64,000 nt of DNA. It comes from Pseudomonas sp. RIT-PI-r (GTDB taxonomy: Bacteria > Pseudomonadota > Gammaproteobacteria > Pseudomonadales > Pseudomonadaceae). The position numbers and the translations under genes are program-made. The stretch covers positions 1 to 64,000 of the forward strand of contig NZ_LIGE01000033.1 of assembly GCF_001297015.1 (NCBI RefSeq), read 5' to 3'. Below, piece after piece: positions 26,005 through 35,216 of the stretch. The notes under the pieces were generated by a model, which saw only the letters and a list, made by a program, of their open reading frames with translations, was not told the DNA's origin and made no database searches. Position 1 is the stretch's first letter; every line of letters starts with the position of its first letter.

Positions 26005-27363
26005 TCAGTGCTGGTGTGCGTGGCAGTCGTTGATCGCTGCGCGCTCTTTACCGCCGAGAATGTTGAACAGCAGGTTCAGCGTCAGCGCGCTGAGCGTTGC
26101 CATGGCGATGCCACTGTGGGTAATCGGGCTCATCCACAGCGGCAGATGCGCGAAGAATTCCGGGCGAACCACCGGGATCAGGCCCATGCCGATGCTCACC
26201 GCGACCAGCAACTGGTTGCGACGGTCGCCGATGTCGGCTTCCTGCAAAATCTTGATCCCGGTCGCCGCGACCATGCCGAACATCGCAATCGCCGCGCCAC
26301 CCAGTACGGCTGGCGGAATCGAGGCGACGAGGAATGCCGCTTTCGGCAGCAGGCTCAGGACGATCAGCAAACCACCGGCAACGATGGTCACCGAACGGCA
26401 GCGCACGCCGGTCATCTGCACCAGACCGATGTTCTGCGCGAACGAGGAGTGGGTGAAGGTGTTGAAGAAACCGGCGACAAACGAGGCGCCGGCATCACAC
26501 AGCAAACCGCGACGCAGCATGCGCGGGCAGACTTCCTGATCGGTGATTTTGCCCAGCGCGAGGAACATACCGGTGGACTCGACGAAGATGATCACCACCA
26601 CCAGACACATCGACAGGATCGGCGCCAGTTCGAATTTCGGCATGCCGAAATGCAGCGGGGTGACGAACTGAATCCATGGCGCGTTGGCCATGCCGCTCAG
26701 ATCGACCATGCCGATCGCGCCGCACAGCACGTAGCCGATGCACATGCCGATCAGTACGGAGATGTTGACCCAGAAACCGCGCATGAAGCGGTGGATCAGC
26801 AGAATGGTGCCCAACACCAGCGCGGCGATGGCCAGATAAATCGGTGAGCCGAATTGTGCGGCGGCGGCACCGCCACCGGCCCAATTCACGGCCACGGGGA
26901 ACAGCGACAAACCGATCGAGGTGATGACCGTGCCGGTCACCAGGGGCGGGAAGAAGCGTACGACCTTGGACATGAACGGCGCGATGAGCATGCCGAAGAA
27001 ACCGGCGGCGATCGTTGCGCCGAAGATCCCTTGCAGGCCGATACCGGGCATGCCAGCCATGGCGACCATGCTGCCGACTGCGGCAAAACTGGCGCCCATC
27101 ATCACCGGCATGCGAATGCCCATCGGACCAATGCCCATGGACTGCACGATGGTGGCGACACCGGCGACCAGCAGGTCGGCGTTGATCAGGAAGGCAATTT
27201 CTTCACGACTCAGGCCAGCGGCCTGTCCAATGATCAGCGGCACCGCGATGGCGCCACCGTACATCAGCAGAACATGTTGCAAACCGACCAGGATCAGTTG
27301 CAAAAGGGGCAATCGCTGAATGGCGGGTGCGTCGGGGATGCGCGCTTTGGACAGCTCGGACAT
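26005..27363 (-). CDS. nucleobase:cation symporter-2 (xanthine/uric acid permease type)
   Basis: A 452-residue inner-membrane protein of the NCS2 (UraA/XanQ/PucK) family with 12-14 hydrophobic spans. The N-terminal QHVLLMYGGAIAVPLIIG and the signature around SFAQNIGLVQMTGV (the QN..L.Q..GV helix) are typical. Position directly downstream of puuD, in a cluster for urate degradation, points to urate or xanthine as substrate. A GAGG Shine-Dalgarno precedes the ATG. Confidence 0.9.
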   Translation of the reverse strand: MSELSKARIPDAPAIQRLPLLQLILVGLQHVLLMYGGAIAVPLIIGQAAGLSREEIAFLINADLLVAGVATIVQSMGIGPMGIRMPVMMGASFAAVGSMVAMAGMPGIGLQGIFGATIAAGFFGMLIAPFMSKVVRFFPPLVTGTVITSIGLSLFPVAVNWAGGGAAAAQFGSPIYLAIAALVLGTILLIHRFMRGFWVNISVLIGMCIGYVLCGAIGMVDLSGMANAPWIQFVTPLHFGMPKFELAPILSMCLVVVIIFVESTGMFLALGKITDQEVCPRMLRRGLLCDAGASFVAGFFNTFTHSSFAQNIGLVQMTGVRCRSVTIVAGGLLIVLSLLPKAAFLVASIPPAVLGGAAIAMFGMVAATGIKILQEADIGDRRNQLLVAVSIGMGLIPVVRPEFFAHLPLWMSPITHSGIAMATLSALTLNLLFNILGGKERAAINDCHAHQH

Positions 27364-27455
27364 GCAACACCTCGGATCTTTTTATTCTTGTGATTAACAG
27401 CTGCCGGGTTGCTCACAGCTGTTTCTTTGCATCAGGTAAAACCGCGCTAAGGCGA

Positions 27456-27519
27456 TTCGCGAGCAGGCTCGCTCCCACAGGAAATGCGCGATCTCTGTGG
27501 GAGCGAGCCTGCTCGCGAA
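27456..27519. repeat. REPIN, GTGGGAGCGAGCCTGCTCGCGAA family
   Basis: Perfect 25-bp arms (27456-27480 with 27495-27519) and a short 14-nt spacer, between puuD and the permease. Confidence 0.9.
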
Positions 27520-27529
27520 GCTTTGTTGC

Positions 27530-28846
27530 TTAGTTGGTCTGTGCTCCCTGGGCGATCCATGCACCGATCAGGTCACGTTCCTGCTGGGTCATCTGCGTGA
27601 TGTTGCCCAGTGGCATGATCTGCGTGGTGATGGCTTGCGCCTGGATGCGCGCCGCGTTCTGACGGATCTGCTCAGGGGTGTCGAGCATCACACCCGCCGG
27701 AGCTGCGCTGAACAACGGACTGGTCGGTTTGGCCGAGTGGCAAACTGCGCAGCGTTCTTGAATCACGTTGTGCACTTTGTCGAAGGCCGGACCTGCGTTG
27801 GAGGCTTGCGCCGGCGCTGCTGCAGGTGCGTCTGCGGGTGCAGCAGGTGCCGCCGCTTCAGCCGGTTTCGCGCCACCGCCCAGTGCCGTCTCCGGCAGCG
27901 GTTGGTACTCGATTTTGGCTGGCGCCTTGGCCACTTCCGGAGCGGTCGACATCGGCGTTGGGCCGGTGACGTACGCCAGCGTGATCATGCCTACCGCTGC
28001 CACTGGCAGGGTCCAGGCAAACTTGTGGCTGTCGTGACGGGTGTTGAAGTAGTGACGCACCAACACCGCCAACACTGCAATCCCGGCCAGGATCAACCAG
28101 TTGTACTGGCTGCCATAGGTGCTCGGGAAGTGGTTGCTGATCATGATGAACAGCACCGGCAGGGTGAAGTAGTTGTTGTGACGCGAACGCAGCAAGCCTT
28201 TGGCCGGCAGCGCCGGATCCGGCGTGCGGTTCTCGGCAATCGCCGCCACCAGTGCACGCTGCGCCGGCATGATGATGCGGAACACGTTACCGACCATGAT
28301 GGTGCCGATGATCGCGCCAACGTGCAGGTACGCACCACGACCGCTGAACACTTTGCTGAAGCCATACGCCGCGCCGATGATCAGCACGAACAGAATGAAG
28401 CCGAGCAGAGCAGGGCGTTTGCCCAAGGCCGAATCACAGAGGAAGGAGTAGATGAACCAGCCGAGGAACAGCGAGCCGATACCGATGGCCACGCCTTCAG
28501 GGCCGCTCAGTGTGCTGCCCGGAGCCAGCAGGTAGAGCGTTGGGTTGGAGTAGAACACCACGCACAGCAGCGCAATACCCGACATCCAGGTGAAGTAGGC
28601 TTCCCATTTGAACCAGTGCAGGTTCTCCGGCATTGCCGGCGGGGCCAGTTTGTATTTTTCCAGGTGATAGATACCGCCACCGTGGATCGCCCACAGGTCA
28701 CCGGCCAGACCGGTTTTCGGGTTGACGCGGTTGAGGTTGTTCTCCAGCCAGACGAAGTAGAACGACGCGCCGATCCAGGCCACGCCAGTAATCATGTGAA
28801 CCCAGCGCACGCTCAGGTTCAGCCATTCCAACAGATGTGCTTCCAC
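27530..28846 (-). CDS. puuD: membrane urate hydroxylase with cytochrome c domain
   Basis: A 438-residue integral membrane urate oxidase of the PuuD type. It converts urate to 5-hydroxyisourate and passes electrons to the respiratory chain rather than making peroxide as uricase does. Eight or so membrane spans (LLEWLNLSVRWVHMITGVAWIGASF... onward) are followed by an Ala/Pro-rich linker and a C-terminal cytochrome c domain with CAVCH at residues 366-370 and a Met ligand region (IMPLGN). It starts with GTG behind GAGAGGTAA. The position next to allA and alc supports the assignment. Confidence 0.93.
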   Translation of the reverse strand: MEAHLLEWLNLSVRWVHMITGVAWIGASFYFVWLENNLNRVNPKTGLAGDLWAIHGGGIYHLEKYKLAPPAMPENLHWFKWEAYFTWMSGIALLCVVFYSNPTLYLLAPGSTLSGPEGVAIGIGSLFLGWFIYSFLCDSALGKRPALLGFILFVLIIGAAYGFSKVFSGRGAYLHVGAIIGTIMVGNVFRIIMPAQRALVAAIAENRTPDPALPAKGLLRSRHNNYFTLPVLFIMISNHFPSTYGSQYNWLILAGIAVLAVLVRHYFNTRHDSHKFAWTLPVAAVGMITLAYVTGPTPMSTAPEVAKAPAKIEYQPLPETALGGGAKPAEAAAPAAPADAPAAAPAQASNAGPAFDKVHNVIQERCAVCHSAKPTSPLFSAAPAGVMLDTPEQIRQNAARIQAQAITTQIMPLGNITQMTQQERDLIGAWIAQGAQTN

Positions 28847-28897
28847 AGTCTTTACCTCTCGCCTGTCACTCTTGTTGTCGAGTGATCAGACCTTCTC

Positions 28898-29401
28898 TTA
28901 TTGGTGGGGGGCGAGGATCAAACGCTCATCCTCTTTGAAAAAATGCTCATCGCAGTTATTGCCTGTGCCACTGCGATCAACCACCAGGAAGTCATCCCGC
29001 TTTTCGATCGTCAGCACCGGATGGTGCCAAACGCCGCGATGGTAATTGATGCCCTGCCTGCCGTTGGTGACGAAGGCGCGGACCAAGCCTGATACAGGTT
29101 CATCGCCAACTGGCGCGACCACGATCAGAAAGGGGTTGCCGAGCAGCGGTATGAAAGCCTGGCTGCCCAGCGGATGGCGTTCCAGCATGCAAACGGTCAA
29201 CGGCATGTCCTGCGCGTCGGCGCGGAAGATGCTGATGATCGCGTTGTCCTCAGGCTGAGCGGTTTCGACCGTCGCCAGTTTGTGGAAGCGCATGGTCGAA
29301 CCGTTGTTGATCATGAAGTGATCGCTGCCGTCGGTTTCGATGACGTCACCGAAAGGGGCGAAGGCTTCTTTGCTCAGCGGTTCAATCGTTAGTGTGCGCA
29401 T
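28898..29401 (-). CDS. allA: ureidoglycolate lyase
   Basis: A 167-residue cupin-like enzyme splitting ureidoglycolate into glyoxylate and urea, the last step of the pathway encoded here. Diagnostic sequence: LSKEAFAPFGDVIE at the N-terminus, MLERHPLGSQAFIPL in the middle and GINYHRGVWHHPVL near the active site. Length and motifs match AllA. Confidence 0.95.
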   Translation of the reverse strand: MRTLTIEPLSKEAFAPFGDVIETDGSDHFMINNGSTMRFHKLATVETAQPEDNAIISIFRADAQDMPLTVCMLERHPLGSQAFIPLLGNPFLIVVAPVGDEPVSGLVRAFVTNGRQGINYHRGVWHHPVLTIEKRDDFLVVDRSGTGNNCDEHFFKEDERLILAPHQ

Positions 29402-29422
29402 GCTGTTCTTCTTTTCGTTGAG

Positions 29423-29534
29423 TGATCGTTCCCACGCTCCGCGTGGAAATGCAGCCCGTGACGCTCCGCGTCACATCCAGAACGGACGCAGAGCGTCCAG
29501 TGATGCGTTCCCACGCAGAGCGTGGGAACGATCA
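29423..29534. repeat. hairpin-rich TGATCGTTCCCACGCTC...GAGCGTGGGAACGATCA repeat
   Basis: Imperfect palindromic units (CCACGCTCCGCGTGG, GTGACGCTCCGCGTCAC, GGACGCAGAGCGTCC) are enclosed by complementary ends TGATCGTTCCCACGCT/AGCGTGGGAACGATCA. A second copy lies at 41166-41274. It is placed between allA and alc. Confidence 0.85.
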
Positions 29535-29542
29535 TTGCGGTG

Positions 29543-30538
29543 TTATTTAGCGACCTTGCCGAGAACGCGCAGGCGGCTCACACCACCGTCCGGGAACACG
29601 TTCAGGCGGATGTGGGTGATCGGGCCCAGTGCCTTTATCTGCTCGACGAAGGTGTGTTCGGCGTGCATTTCCAGCTTCTGGCTTGGCAGCAGTTCACGCC
29701 AGAACAGCGACTGGGTTTCGATCTGGCTGTCAGTACCGCCTTTCACGAAAGCGCCCTGGATCGAGCAAGTGTCCGGGTAGTTGCCTTTGAAGTGCAGGGT
29801 GTCGACGACGATCTTCTCGATCTCGCCCGGATGACCCAGCGCGACGATCACCCAGTCATTGCCCGGCGTGCGGCGACGTGCAGTTTCCCAGCCGTCGCCC
29901 ATGTTGATGCCGCGGCCCGGGTTGAGGATGTTGCTCATGCGGCCGAAGTGTTCGTCGGAGCAGGCGAGGGCGCGGCCCCCATTGAGGGCTGCTGCCAGAT
30001 CGACTTGCTCGTTGTCGCCACCCGCCGACCAGTCGCGGAACGGAATGCCGTACACGCGCAGACGGGCCACACCACCGTCCGGGTAGATGTTGAAGCGCAG
30101 GTGGCTGAACGCTTGGTCGTTGCTGATTTCGTGGTAGTGGTGGCTGTTGCCCTGCAGCTCGACGGCCGACAGCACTTCAGTCCACTGGGTGTTTTCGTCA
30201 GGCTCGCCCGAGGCCAGGAAGCACGCTTCCAGAGAGGCCGATGGCGGGAAGTTGCCGGTGAAGAATGAAGTGTCGATGTCCACGCCTTTGATCGAGCCCG
30301 GTACGCCCAGACGGATCACTGCGCTGTCGAAGCCTTCGAAGCGCTTGCGGCGCGATTCCCAGCCGTCCATCCACTTGCCGTTGTCATCGAACACGCCCTC
30401 CTTCCATACGGCCGGGGTCGGTTGGAACAGACGATTGGCGTCTGCGAACCAGTCATCGGTGACCGAGATGATTTTGGTGCCCAGACGGGCATCGGCCAGG
30501 TTGACGAATTTTTCGAAAGGTACGGCGTAAGCTTTCAT
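29543..30538 (-). CDS. alc: allantoicase
   Basis: A 331-residue enzyme hydrolysing allantoate to ureidoglycolate and urea. It has two repeated jelly-roll allantoicase domains, each with a DGWE(S/T).R motif (residues ~58 and ~215) and an FPDGGV/YPDGGVARLRVYG strand. ATG at 30538. The gene sits between uraD and allA, completing the allantoin to glyoxylate branch. Confidence 0.95.
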   Translation of the reverse strand: MKAYAVPFEKFVNLADARLGTKIISVTDDWFADANRLFQPTPAVWKEGVFDDNGKWMDGWESRRKRFEGFDSAVIRLGVPGSIKGVDIDTSFFTGNFPPSASLEACFLASGEPDENTQWTEVLSAVELQGNSHHYHEISNDQAFSHLRFNIYPDGGVARLRVYGIPFRDWSAGGDNEQVDLAAALNGGRALACSDEHFGRMSNILNPGRGINMGDGWETARRRTPGNDWVIVALGHPGEIEKIVVDTLHFKGNYPDTCSIQGAFVKGGTDSQIETQSLFWRELLPSQKLEMHAEHTFVEQIKALGPITHIRLNVFPDGGVSRLRVLGKVAK

Positions 30539-30625
30539 TCTTCTTGTCTGCCTTTAAATAAGTGGCTGGGGATGCTTGCGAGGCCCTGGGCATTCTCCGC
30601 GTCTGACATGCTCGGGCCAGGCTTG

Positions 30626-31141
30626 CTAAAGAGTCAGTAAACGGAACAGGGCGATCTTGTTGATCTCCGCCAGCGCGCATTTGAACTCGGTGTCTTGCGA
30701 GTTGTGAATGCGCGTTTCGAACGCCGCGAGGATCTGATGCCGGTTGCTGCCTTTTACCGCCATGATGAAGGGAAACTTGAACTTGGCTTTGTAGGCGTCG
30801 TTCAGCTCGGTGAAGCGCTGGAACTCTTCGGCCGTGCATTGGTGAATACCGGCGCCAGCTTGTTCATTAGTGCTGGCTTCGGTCAGTTGGCCCTGGACGG
30901 CCGCTTTGCCGGCCAGGTCCGGGTGAGCGTTGATCAGTGCCAGTTGACTGGCGTGATCGGCGCTCAACAGGATGTCGCTCATGCGCTGGTGCAGGGTTTC
31001 GATCTCGTCGATCGAAGCGTCCGCGCCCAGGTCATAGGCCTTCTCGGCTACCCATGGCGAATGTTCGTAGATGTCGGCGAAAGCGTTGACGAAAGCGTCG
31101 CGGCTCAGGGTCGACGGTTGCAGGGTTTGAAAGCGGCTCAT
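30626..31141 (-). CDS. uraD: OHCU decarboxylase
   Basis: A 171-residue 2-oxo-4-hydroxy-4-carboxy-5-ureidoimidazoline decarboxylase, which makes (S)-allantoin. The catalytic histidine is in NAHPDLAGKAA, and the C-terminal FKFPFIMAVKG region forms the substrate pocket. The ATG at 31141 overlaps the puuE stop by 4 nt (ATGA), so translation is coupled. Confidence 0.95.
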   Translation of the reverse strand: MSRFQTLQPSTLSRDAFVNAFADIYEHSPWVAEKAYDLGADASIDEIETLHQRMSDILLSADHASQLALINAHPDLAGKAAVQGQLTEASTNEQAGAGIHQCTAEEFQRFTELNDAYKAKFKFPFIMAVKGSNRHQILAAFETRIHNSQDTEFKCALAEINKIALFRLLTL

Positions 31142-32064
31142 TGGGCGGCCCCTTGGTACGGCTGGGTTTCGTGCCAGTGACGCGCGATGTCGACGCGACG
31201 GCTGAACCACACCTGTTCATGACTTTTGGCGTATTCGATAAAGCGTTTGAGCGAGGCGATGCGACCCGGACGGCCGATCAGGCGGCAGTGCAGACCGATC
31301 GAGAGCATTTTCGGTGCGTCAGCGCCTTCGGCGTAGAGCACGTCGAACGCGTCTTTGAGGTATTCGAAGAAGTCGTCACCCTTGTTGAAACCTTGCACTT
31401 GCGTGAAGCGCATATCGTTGGTGTCGAGGGTGTACGGGATCACCAGATGCGGCTTGCCGGTCGGGTTGTTCGGTTCCCAGTAGGGCAGGTCGTCGTCGTA
31501 GGTGTCGCAGTCGTAGAGGAAACCACCTTCTTCCATGACCAGGCGACGGGTGTTCGGCCCGGTGCGGCCGGTATACCAGCCCAGTGGGCGCTCGCCGGTG
31601 ATTTCGGTGAGGATGCGGATCGCTTCGAGCATGTGCTCGCGTTCCTGCGCTTCGTCCATGTACTGGTAGTCGATCCAGCGGTAACCGTGGCTGCAGATCT
31701 CGTGGCCGGCATCGACCATCGCACGGATCACATCCGGGTGGCGCTGAGCGGCCATGGCGACGGCGAAGATGGTCAACGGGATGTCGAATTCCTTGAACAG
31801 TTTCAGGATCCGCCAGACGCCGGCACGGCTGCCATACTCGTAAAGCGATTCCATGCTCATGTTGCGCGCGCCTTGCAGCGGCTGAGCAGCAACCATTTCA
31901 GACAGGAACGCTTCGGATTCTTTGTCGCCGTGCAGAATGTTGCGCTCGCCGCCTTCTTCGTAATTGAGCACGAAGGACAGGGCGATGCGGGCATTGCCCG
32001 GCCAGTGTGGGTGAGGAGGGTTACTGCCGTAACCGATCAGGTCGCGTGGGTAGTCAGCGCTCAC
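31138..32064 (-). CDS. puuE: allantoinase (polysaccharide-deacetylase type)
   Basis: From a GTG at 32064 the protein has 308 residues, beginning SADYPRDLIGYG. This start has an AAGGAAG Shine-Dalgarno 7 nt upstream, whereas the longer frame to 32199 runs through promoter DNA. It belongs to the carbohydrate-esterase-4-like PuuE group, not the metal-dependent AllB amidohydrolases, and hydrolyses allantoin to allantoate. Key segments are SFVLNYEEGGE, EICSHGYRWIDY and TGRTGPNTRRL. It is the first gene of the leftward catabolic run. Confidence 0.95.
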   Translation of the reverse strand: MSADYPRDLIGYGSNPPHPHWPGNARIALSFVLNYEEGGERNILHGDKESEAFLSEMVAAQPLQGARNMSMESLYEYGSRAGVWRILKLFKEFDIPLTIFAVAMAAQRHPDVIRAMVDAGHEICSHGYRWIDYQYMDEAQEREHMLEAIRILTEITGERPLGWYTGRTGPNTRRLVMEEGGFLYDCDTYDDDLPYWEPNNPTGKPHLVIPYTLDTNDMRFTQVQGFNKGDDFFEYLKDAFDVLYAEGADAPKMLSIGLHCRLIGRPGRIASLKRFIEYAKSHEQVWFSRRVDIARHWHETQPYQGAAQ

Positions 32065-32137
32065 TGCAGTCTTCCTTCTTGTTCGTTGACAGATGGGTGT
32101 GGCGGCCTGGCAGGCTTGCGTCACAGCGATGGGCTGA

Positions 32138-32147
32138 TTGTATACAA
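32138..32147. promoter_or_regulatory. TTGTATACAA palindrome upstream of puuE
   Basis: A perfect 10-bp palindrome 74 nt before the puuE start. It matches the N-GT-N2-AC-N pattern recognised by FCD-type GntR regulators. The 421-nt puuE/uraH gap otherwise holds no gene. Confidence 0.6.
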
Positions 32148-32343
32148 CTTTAATCGCAATTTGTAAGCCTGAATTTTCGCATTTTTCACCGACTGTCATC
32201 TTTTGCTGTTAATGGCGTGAGCCTGCAAGAAACCTGCCTGATCAGTCAGCTAATGGATTGAAAGTTCAATGTTCAGGCACTGTGCTGGCAGATCGGGGGT
32301 AAAGGCCCGGATAGCGGGGGTACAGGAAAAAATGTCGTTTTTA

Positions 32344-32353
32344 TTGTGTACAA
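32344..32353. promoter_or_regulatory. TTGTGTACAA motif upstream of uraH
   Basis: It differs by one base from the site at 32138 and is identical to the one at 35217. It lies 133 nt before the uraH ATG in an AT-rich stretch. Confidence 0.6.
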
Positions 32354-32485
32354 TTTTTTTGAAAAGTGTCTTAATCAATCGCTCGCCGCAGCTTTTCGTG
32401 CTCCGAATCGGTGCGGTCTCCTTTTCAACTGACTTCGGGAGGCGCGAGGTCTGACTGCTTCCACGCAGGCAGGCGCGCAGAATCA

Positions 32486-32839
32486 ATGGGACGTTTGACA
32501 ACACACGTTTTGGACGCTGCACACGGTTGCCCGGGCAGTTCGATCAAGGTCGAGCTGTACCGCGTTGAAGGTTCGCAACTGGAATTGGTCGCCAGTGCCG
32601 TCACCAACAGCGATGGCCGGGTCGATGCACCGCTGCTGCAAGGCGATGACTATCGAACCGGCGTTTATCAGGTTCAGTTCCACGCGGGCGATTACTACCG
32701 CGCCCGTGGCGTGCAGTTGCCGGAACCGGCATTTCTGGACGTGGTTGTGCTGCGCTTCGGCATCTCTGCCGAACAGGATCACTACCACGTGCCTTTGCTG
32801 ATTTCGCCTTACAGCTACTCCACGTACCGGGGCAGCTGA
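32486..32839 (+). CDS. uraH: 5-hydroxyisourate hydrolase
   Basis: A 117-residue transthyretin-like hydrolase acting on the PuuD product. It shows the signature N-terminus RLTTHVLDAAHGCPG, the catalytic histidine there, an Arg in the YRTGVYQ region and the C-terminal SPYSYSTYRGS, the family hallmark. It is divergent from puuE and supplies the missing second step of urate breakdown. The start at 32486 was chosen from family length. Confidence 0.97.
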   Translation: MGRLTTHVLDAAHGCPGSSIKVELYRVEGSQLELVASAVTNSDGRVDAPLLQGDDYRTGVYQVQFHAGDYYRARGVQLPEPAFLDVVVLRFGISAEQDHYHVPLLISPYSYSTYRGS

Positions 32840-32897
32840 CCCCCAAGCAGCTGCCCCCACCGGGAAGCGACTGCGCATATAGCTTCTTTGGTCTTTC

Positions 32898-32924
32898 GCC
32901 CGCTCACACTGCGGGCTTTTTTTT
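32898..32924 (+). terminator. intrinsic terminator of uraH
   Basis: GCCCGC/GCGGGC stem with a 7-nt loop followed by eight T residues, 58 nt after the uraH stop. Confidence 0.9.
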
Positions 32925-32938
32925 GCCTGTCTTAAAGT

Positions 32939-33018
32939 CAAAAGATCGCAGCCTGCGGCAGCTCCTACAGATTGACGTGCAATCCCATGTAGGAGCTGCC
33001 GCAGGCTGCGATCTTTTG
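32939..33018. repeat. inverted repeat, GTAGGAGCTGCCGCAGGCTGCGATC family
   Basis: Arms of about 31 bp (32939-32969 with 32988-33018) with the CCGCAGG/CCTGCGG core fully paired. Confidence 0.9.
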
Positions 33019-33021
33019 CTC

Positions 33022-33651
33022 TTAACGGCTCAACAGGGACGCAGCACCCGCACCACTGAACAACCCGGCACTTACCCGGTTGAACCAACTCTGCCCCTTG
33101 CCACTGCGCAAATACCGCGCCGCGCCATGCGCACCCAGCCCGTACGCCAGTTTGCAGCACAGATCGAGCACCACCCACGTCGCAATCATGATCAACAACT
33201 GCGGCAGGAACGGCTGCTGCGCACTGAGAAACTGCGGCAGAAACGCAGCAAAGAAGAGGATGTCTTTCGGATTGCTCGCGCCCAACACAAACGCGCGCCC
33301 GAACAGCGTACGAAAGCGCGGTGTCGGTGCAGCCTGAGGCACTTCTGCGCCCACCGACGGCTGACGCGATTGCTGCCAGCTCTGCCAGGCGAGATAGAAC
33401 AGATACAGCGCACCAACGATTTTCAGCGCGCTGAACAACTGCTCAGATGCCAGTAGCAGGGCGCCAAGCCCCAATGCCGACGCACTGAGCAAACAGATCG
33501 ATGCAATCACGCCACCGAGAAACGCCGGGTACGACCGGCGCAGACCGAAGTTCAGACTGTTGCTGATCATCAGCAGCGACAGTGGCCCCGGAATGAGGAT
33601 CACCACCAATGCAGCGCCGCTGAACAGCAACCAGGTTTCCAGACTCATCAT
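33022..33651 (-). CDS. LysE/RhtB-family exporter
   Basis: A 209-residue inner-membrane protein with six hydrophobic segments and the family start VILIPGPLSLLMISNS, then a conserved F.LGASNPKDILFFAAF loop. LysE/RhtB proteins export amino acids or related metabolites by proton antiport. It sits between uraH and the AzgA-type permease, but its substrate need not be purine-related. Confidence 0.88.
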   Translation of the reverse strand: MMSLETWLLFSGAALVVILIPGPLSLLMISNSLNFGLRRSYPAFLGGVIASICLLSASALGLGALLLASEQLFSALKIVGALYLFYLAWQSWQQSRQPSVGAEVPQAAPTPRFRTLFGRAFVLGASNPKDILFFAAFLPQFLSAQQPFLPQLLIMIATWVVLDLCCKLAYGLGAHGAARYLRSGKGQSWFNRVSAGLFSGAGAASLLSR

Positions 33652-33683
33652 TTTCCTCCTTTTTGTTGTACTGAAAAATGCAC

Positions 33684-33712
33684 AAAAGCCCCACCCGTGA
33701 GGGTGAGGCCGT
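33684..33712 (-). terminator. intrinsic terminator of the AzgA-type permease gene
   Basis: On the minus strand GGCCTCACCC pairs with GGGTGGGGCT and is followed by TTTTG, just beyond the permease stop at 33737. Confidence 0.75.
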
Positions 33713-33736
33713 TTTGAAGCCTGAACCGCGTAGCGC

Positions 33737-35086
33737 TTACAGGAAGATGAACTTGGCGATGAAGATCGCGCAGAGCACCCACAGGCTCACGGAGATTTCC
33801 TTGTACTTGCCCGTACCGGCCTTCAGCGCCACGTAGGTGATGAAGCCCAGTGCGATACCGTCGGCGACCGAGAAGGTCAGCGGCATCATGATGGCGGTGA
33901 CGATTGCCGGGATGGCATCAGTGGCTTCGTCCCACTCGATGTGGGCCATGCCGCCCATCATCAGCATCGCTACGTAGATCAGTGCGCCGGCGGTGGCGTA
34001 AGCCGGAATCATGCCGGCCAGCGGTGCGAAAAACATTGCCGCTATAAATAGCACACCTACGGTCACTGCGGTAAGACCAGTCCGACCACCAGCGGCCACA
34101 CCGGCGGCACTTTCTACATAGCTGGTGACAGGTGGAACACCGACCACAGCACCGAAAACGCTGGACGCACTGTCGGCTTTCATCGCGCGGGAAAGGTTTT
34201 CGATACGACCGTCAGCGTTGACCAGATTGGCGCGCTGGGCAACGCCCATCAGGGTGCCGGCGGTATCGAACATGTGCACAAAGAGGAACGCCAGGACCAC
34301 GCTGATCATGCTGACGTTGAATACGCCAGCCACGTTCATCGCCATCCAGGTCGGTGCCAAACTTGGCGGCGCGGACATGATGCCTTCGTAGTGAACGAGG
34401 CCGAGGCCCCAACCCGCCAGCGTCACGGTGATGATGCTGATCAGGATCGCGCCGAACACGCGGTGGTAGCTGAGGATCGCAATCATCAGGAAGCAGATGG
34501 CGGCGAGCAGCGGGCCGGGTTCTCGCAGAGAACCGAGTTTGATCAGGGTTGCCGGGCTATCGACGACGATGCCCGCAGTTTTGAGACCGATCAGGCCAAG
34601 GAACAGGCCGACACCGGCACCCATCGCAAAACGCAGGCTGACGGGAATACTGTTAAGCAGCCACTCGCGAATCCGCGAGAAGGTCAGGATCATGAACAAC
34701 ACACCGGACACAAACACCGCACCGAGCGCGGTTTCCCAGTTGTAGCCCATGGTGCCGACCACGGTGTAGGTGAAGAACGCATTGAGGCCCATGCCCGGCG
34801 CCAGACCCACCGGCCAGTTGGCGTACAGACCCATCAACAGGCAGCCCAGCGCAGCGGCGATACAGGTGGCGACGAAGGCTGCACCGTGATCGATCCCGGC
34901 ATCGGCCATGATGTTCGGGTTGACGAAGATGATGTAAGCCATGGTGATGAAGGTTGTCAGACCGGCAATCAGCTCGGTCTTCACCGTGGTGCCATGCAAG
35001 CTGAGTTTGAACAGACGTTCCAGCAAGCCACTGCGTAACGGTGGCGAGAGATCCAGCGGCGATGCTTCGGATTTGCGGCTTTCCAC
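33737..35086 (-). CDS. AzgA-type adenine/guanine/hypoxanthine permease
   Basis: A 449-residue protein of the AzgA-like purine permease family with about 12-13 membrane spans. The start KTELIAGLTTFITMAYIIFVNP, the LAPGMGLNAFFTYTV motif and VGVPPVTSYVESAAG are diagnostic. It takes up purine bases by proton symport. The TTGTGTACAA motif 131 nt upstream is shared with puuE and uraH, so all three are probably controlled together, feeding purines into the catabolic pathway. Confidence 0.92.
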   Translation of the reverse strand: MESRKSEASPLDLSPPLRSGLLERLFKLSLHGTTVKTELIAGLTTFITMAYIIFVNPNIMADAGIDHGAAFVATCIAAALGCLLMGLYANWPVGLAPGMGLNAFFTYTVVGTMGYNWETALGAVFVSGVLFMILTFSRIREWLLNSIPVSLRFAMGAGVGLFLGLIGLKTAGIVVDSPATLIKLGSLREPGPLLAAICFLMIAILSYHRVFGAILISIITVTLAGWGLGLVHYEGIMSAPPSLAPTWMAMNVAGVFNVSMISVVLAFLFVHMFDTAGTLMGVAQRANLVNADGRIENLSRAMKADSASSVFGAVVGVPPVTSYVESAAGVAAGGRTGLTAVTVGVLFIAAMFFAPLAGMIPAYATAGALIYVAMLMMGGMAHIEWDEATDAIPAIVTAIMMPLTFSVADGIALGFITYVALKAGTGKYKEISVSLWVLCAIFIAKFIFL

Positions 35087-35216
35087 AGCGAGTACTCCTC
35101 AAGAGTTTTATTGTTATTTCCAGGGCCGGACCCATGAGGGGTGGCAGCGGCCCTTTGAGGCACTTGCGAATTTGTTGACCATGCGGTCAGGAACTCGCAC
35201 GCTGTGGATTATGCTT

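Noticed and set aside
35176..35189. TGACC-ATGC-GGTCA dyad as a sure operator of the purine permease
   Set aside because: Single occurrence with short arms and no family match. It is kept only as a note beside the shared TTGTGTACAA motif.
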